A stretch of DNA of 64,000 nucleotides, from assembly GCF_035222375.1 (NCBI RefSeq), contig NC_085889.1:3720001-3784000 (forward strand). Reading direction: 5' to 3'. Below the pieces are notes generated by a model, which ran no database searches, was not told where the DNA came from, and worked only from the letters and a program-made list of their open reading frames with translations. This document shows positions 61,923 through 64,000 of this stretch, one piece after another (within the stretch, counting starts at the first letter, position 1; the number at the start of each line of letters is the position of its first letter). A program made the translations under genes and the position numbers. Source of the DNA: Podospora pseudocomata. Taxonomy: Eukaryota > Ascomycota > Sordariomycetes > Sordariales > Podosporaceae.

Positions 61923-62933
61923 TTCTCCCAAAATGATCAATGACGATCCCCTCAATAAAACGCTGGTTGATTACGTCTATGGCTTTCTCCGGCGGCGGTC
62001 GAGACAGACCAGATGACAGGTAACAGTGTCGTCGGTTCAAGAATAGAGTTGTGACACAGGTCCCAAAGCCAAACCGCCTGGTAGTCTCCAAATGATGCGA
62101 GTGGGTGGTTCTTCGTTCGGGCTTGACAAGTCAAAATACAAAATGTTAAGGAGAAGAAAATAAAAGTCACGAGTCAAGAAAGTCGTGAGGCAACAAAAGT
62201 TGAAACAACACAGTTCAAGAATCAACCCGGCAGCACATGCCAGGCACCAAAATATACCTACCCTCTCCCTCCCCCAAACCAGGGAAGGGGGTGATGACTG
62301 GGACCCAGGAAATGGGGAAGGCATCAACAAGGTGGGGAGTACTAAATCTGGAGATACCCCGGGGAAGCTATTGATTGCATTGGTGGGGTAGTCTTGGCAA
62401 CATACTTTCGAAAAGTCGGTCTCGAACGACCCCTTTCTCTTCAGTTCAAAGATGTCGGTGAGGTGAGCCCCCCTGACCCCTAACCTCGAAGAGATCTTGA
62501 TTACATCGTTACAATGCGAGATCTCGCCATGTGCTCGGATTATTTCCTTTCATTTACACTACTGGTTGGTGGTCCCCAATCATCAAACGGTCCGTCATTT
62601 GTGGCAGATGGCTTGGCTATGTTTTCTGGTTCTTTTTAAACCACCCCCTAACGCCTGACACCTCCCTTCATGATCCAACCTGGCCTCATGATACATATAC
62701 CCCAACCTTATCTACCTAATCCATAAAACTTACCTCATACCTGCATACTCCATGTCTCCATTACCTACGTGGCCGTCGATCTAGACTTTTCATCAGATAC
62801 CGAAAATTCCCCCGACACAAACAGTCGGTCAAGCAAGCAAAGCAGCCGGAATACGGCAACATCGGTGAAAAAGTTCCGAATTATATGTGTATGTGTGTGT
62901 GCGATTCATACAGTACGCTTTCTATTGCCCCGT

Positions 62934-62970
62934 ATTATATATATTCATATGTATATATATATATATATTT
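62934..62970 (+). repeat. TA dinucleotide repeat 3' of GPI1
   Basis: An imperfect TA tract about 20 bp beyond the GPI1 stop codon, in its 3' untranslated region. Alternating GT sequence lies just to its left at 62884-62904. Confidence 0.85.
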
Positions 62971-62990
62971 CTAGAGAAAACCTATATAAC

Positions 62991-63982
62991 CTACCCATAA
63001 CTTCGTGACCTCCCACCGCCAGAATTACTCGGATATCTCCTCCCGTTGGCCAGTGCGGGTATATACAGCGGTGCCGTTCTCCGCTTTGGAGACGGCAGCG
63101 AGTTGACCGCGTCCCACATCTCCATGATGCCGGCTCTGCGTGCTGGAAGCATGCTGTACTGCAGACTGTACAAGTTTCTGCGATCAAGCGGTGGCACAAA
63201 TTTGCCTGTGAGTAGGCAGAGCAATACGCGCGGGGACAAGTAGTGTTTTCGGATGCGGTGTCCCATCTGAAAGTATTGATGGAACATGGCTTTGAAGCTC
63301 AGGGGTATGGACTGATCATCGTGTCAGTTTCAAAGCCAGGCAGAATAACCGAGAAATAAAAGCCTACCTTCAAGTGAATTACAGAAGTCGAAGGTATTGG
63401 TTTCGTCGTGTCATTAACGCCGTGTCTAATTTCTTGGGTATCTCGAAGTTCAAAACGAATTCCGCCTACAAATTCCAGTCAGCACACTGCAAAACCATGA
63501 TGTAGAGCATAAGAACATACCTGGTAACCTCCCAGGGTCTTTGATCCTCAACATAAGCGCAAAAAGTGGAAAGTGATTCAAAAATGAAAGCATGGTATCG
63601 AAAACCGCCTTGAGCGATATGATGACCATGCGGGCGATGGCAAAATTAAGGTAGAATACCACCACGGTTGGAAGCAAAAAGAAGAGCAAGGTGAAAAGAA
63701 TGGTGCCAACGAGCAGCTGATCCAGGTCGTAGTCGCACGAGTCGATGCGGTTCCTCAGTACATTGTGCTTCTTGCCGCGAAATAGGTGGAAGAGCGAGAT
63801 CAGGATGTTGAGCTGCCAATGGTAGATCCTCGCAGATGCCAAGTAGAACGAATAAATGTGTATCGTCAAGATCGATGTCAGATCCGAGAACAAGGCGATT
63901 GGCATGCTGGCTCCGGCAAAGCTGGAGAAACCAATAAACCAAATCATGTGAGGTAGAACCGGACGGAGAGTCTCAATACAAC
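62991..63982 (-). CDS. gpi1: GPI1/PIG-Q, 3' part of the gene
   Basis: The last three exons are inside the window: 63521-63982, 63368-63465 and 62991-63311, giving the C-terminal 292 residues; earlier exons lie beyond 64000. GPI1 is a membrane subunit of the ER complex that transfers GlcNAc to phosphatidylinositol, the first step of GPI-anchor synthesis. Several membrane helices (MIWFIGFSSFAGASMPIALF, FTLLFFLLPTVVVFYLNFA) precede the family hallmark NHFPLFALMLRIKDPGRLPG, which continues across the splice as GIRFELRDTQ. PIPSTSVIHLK joins SIPLSFKAMFHQYFQMGHRI over the second splice. The acceptor at 63983 is supported by a CACTAAC branch site at the window edge. All joints are in phase. Confidence 0.92.
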
Positions 63983-64000
63983 CTGTTAAGGTTAGTGACG

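Larger units (their letters stand above)
61681..62990. other. Intergenic between cofactor C and GPI1
   Basis: About 1.3 kb of cofactor C promoter and GPI1 3' flank, both on the minus strand. It carries two dinucleotide microsatellites. Short frames at 62037-62391 show no motif. Confidence 0.45.

Overview
The window is nuclear DNA of a filamentous ascomycete, most likely a member of the Sordariales (Neurospora/Podospora/Chaetomium relatives). The signs are short introns (about 50-110 bp) with GT..AG ends and CTAAC-type branch sites, an ATP9 precursor and a DIM-2 DNA methyltransferase that closely match the Neurospora proteins as I remember them, and dense single-copy housekeeping genes with no intact transposon. 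The assignment rests on protein resemblance recalled without a database search.

Layout, left to right: 1-55 possible N-terminus of a gene leaving the window (-); 670-2652 AIM14-like ferric reductase (+); 3093-3891 VanZ-like membrane protein (-); 5131-8694 SPT7, SAGA subunit (+); 10291-11932 cytosolic serine hydroxymethyltransferase (-); 13684-15011 vacuolar aspartic protease PEP4 (+); 16054-19078 unnamed Q/P-rich protein (+); 20391-21399 YMC-type mitochondrial carrier (+); 21618-24031 TIP20/RINT1 tether (-); 24455-25792 RMND1/DUF155 mitochondrial protein (+); 26287-27689 Ca2+/calmodulin-dependent kinase (-); 28690-32009 KRE33/NAT10 (-); 32802-33393 mitochondrial release-factor-like GGQ protein (-); 33997-36560 NAB3 (+); 36737-36960 an AT-rich array with GGCC every 21-22 bp; 37107-39044 secreted CBM19 protein (-); 40748-44617 DIM-2 (-); 45153-48228 large probable mitochondrial protein (-); 48570-50487 SAS2-like MYST acetyltransferase (+); a 4 kb stretch without a recognisable gene; 54501-55180 ATP9 (+); 57219-59007 cofactor-independent phosphoglycerate mutase (-); 59651-60096 MED9-like with a frame problem (+); 60643-61680 tubulin cofactor C (-); 62991-63982 the 3' part of GPI1 (-), running off the right edge.

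The genes do not form a cluster or pathway. Several are chromatin or transcription factors (SPT7, DIM-2, SAS2, NAB3, MED9) and several are mitochondrial (carrier, RMND1, release factor, 45-48 kb protein, ATP9), as expected for an ordinary core chromosome region. All exon joints given were checked for reading phase by hand.

The most interesting signals are: (1) a base-composition gradient along exons of many moderately expressed genes, where the coding strand starts C/pyrimidine-rich, ends G/purine-rich, and appears to reset after introns; (2) a 33-residue tandem duplication in the DIM-2 N-terminus, each copy carrying a PXVXL-type HP1-binding motif; (3) the helically phased GGCC array. I found no tRNA, rRNA, CRISPR array, intact mobile element or viral relic.
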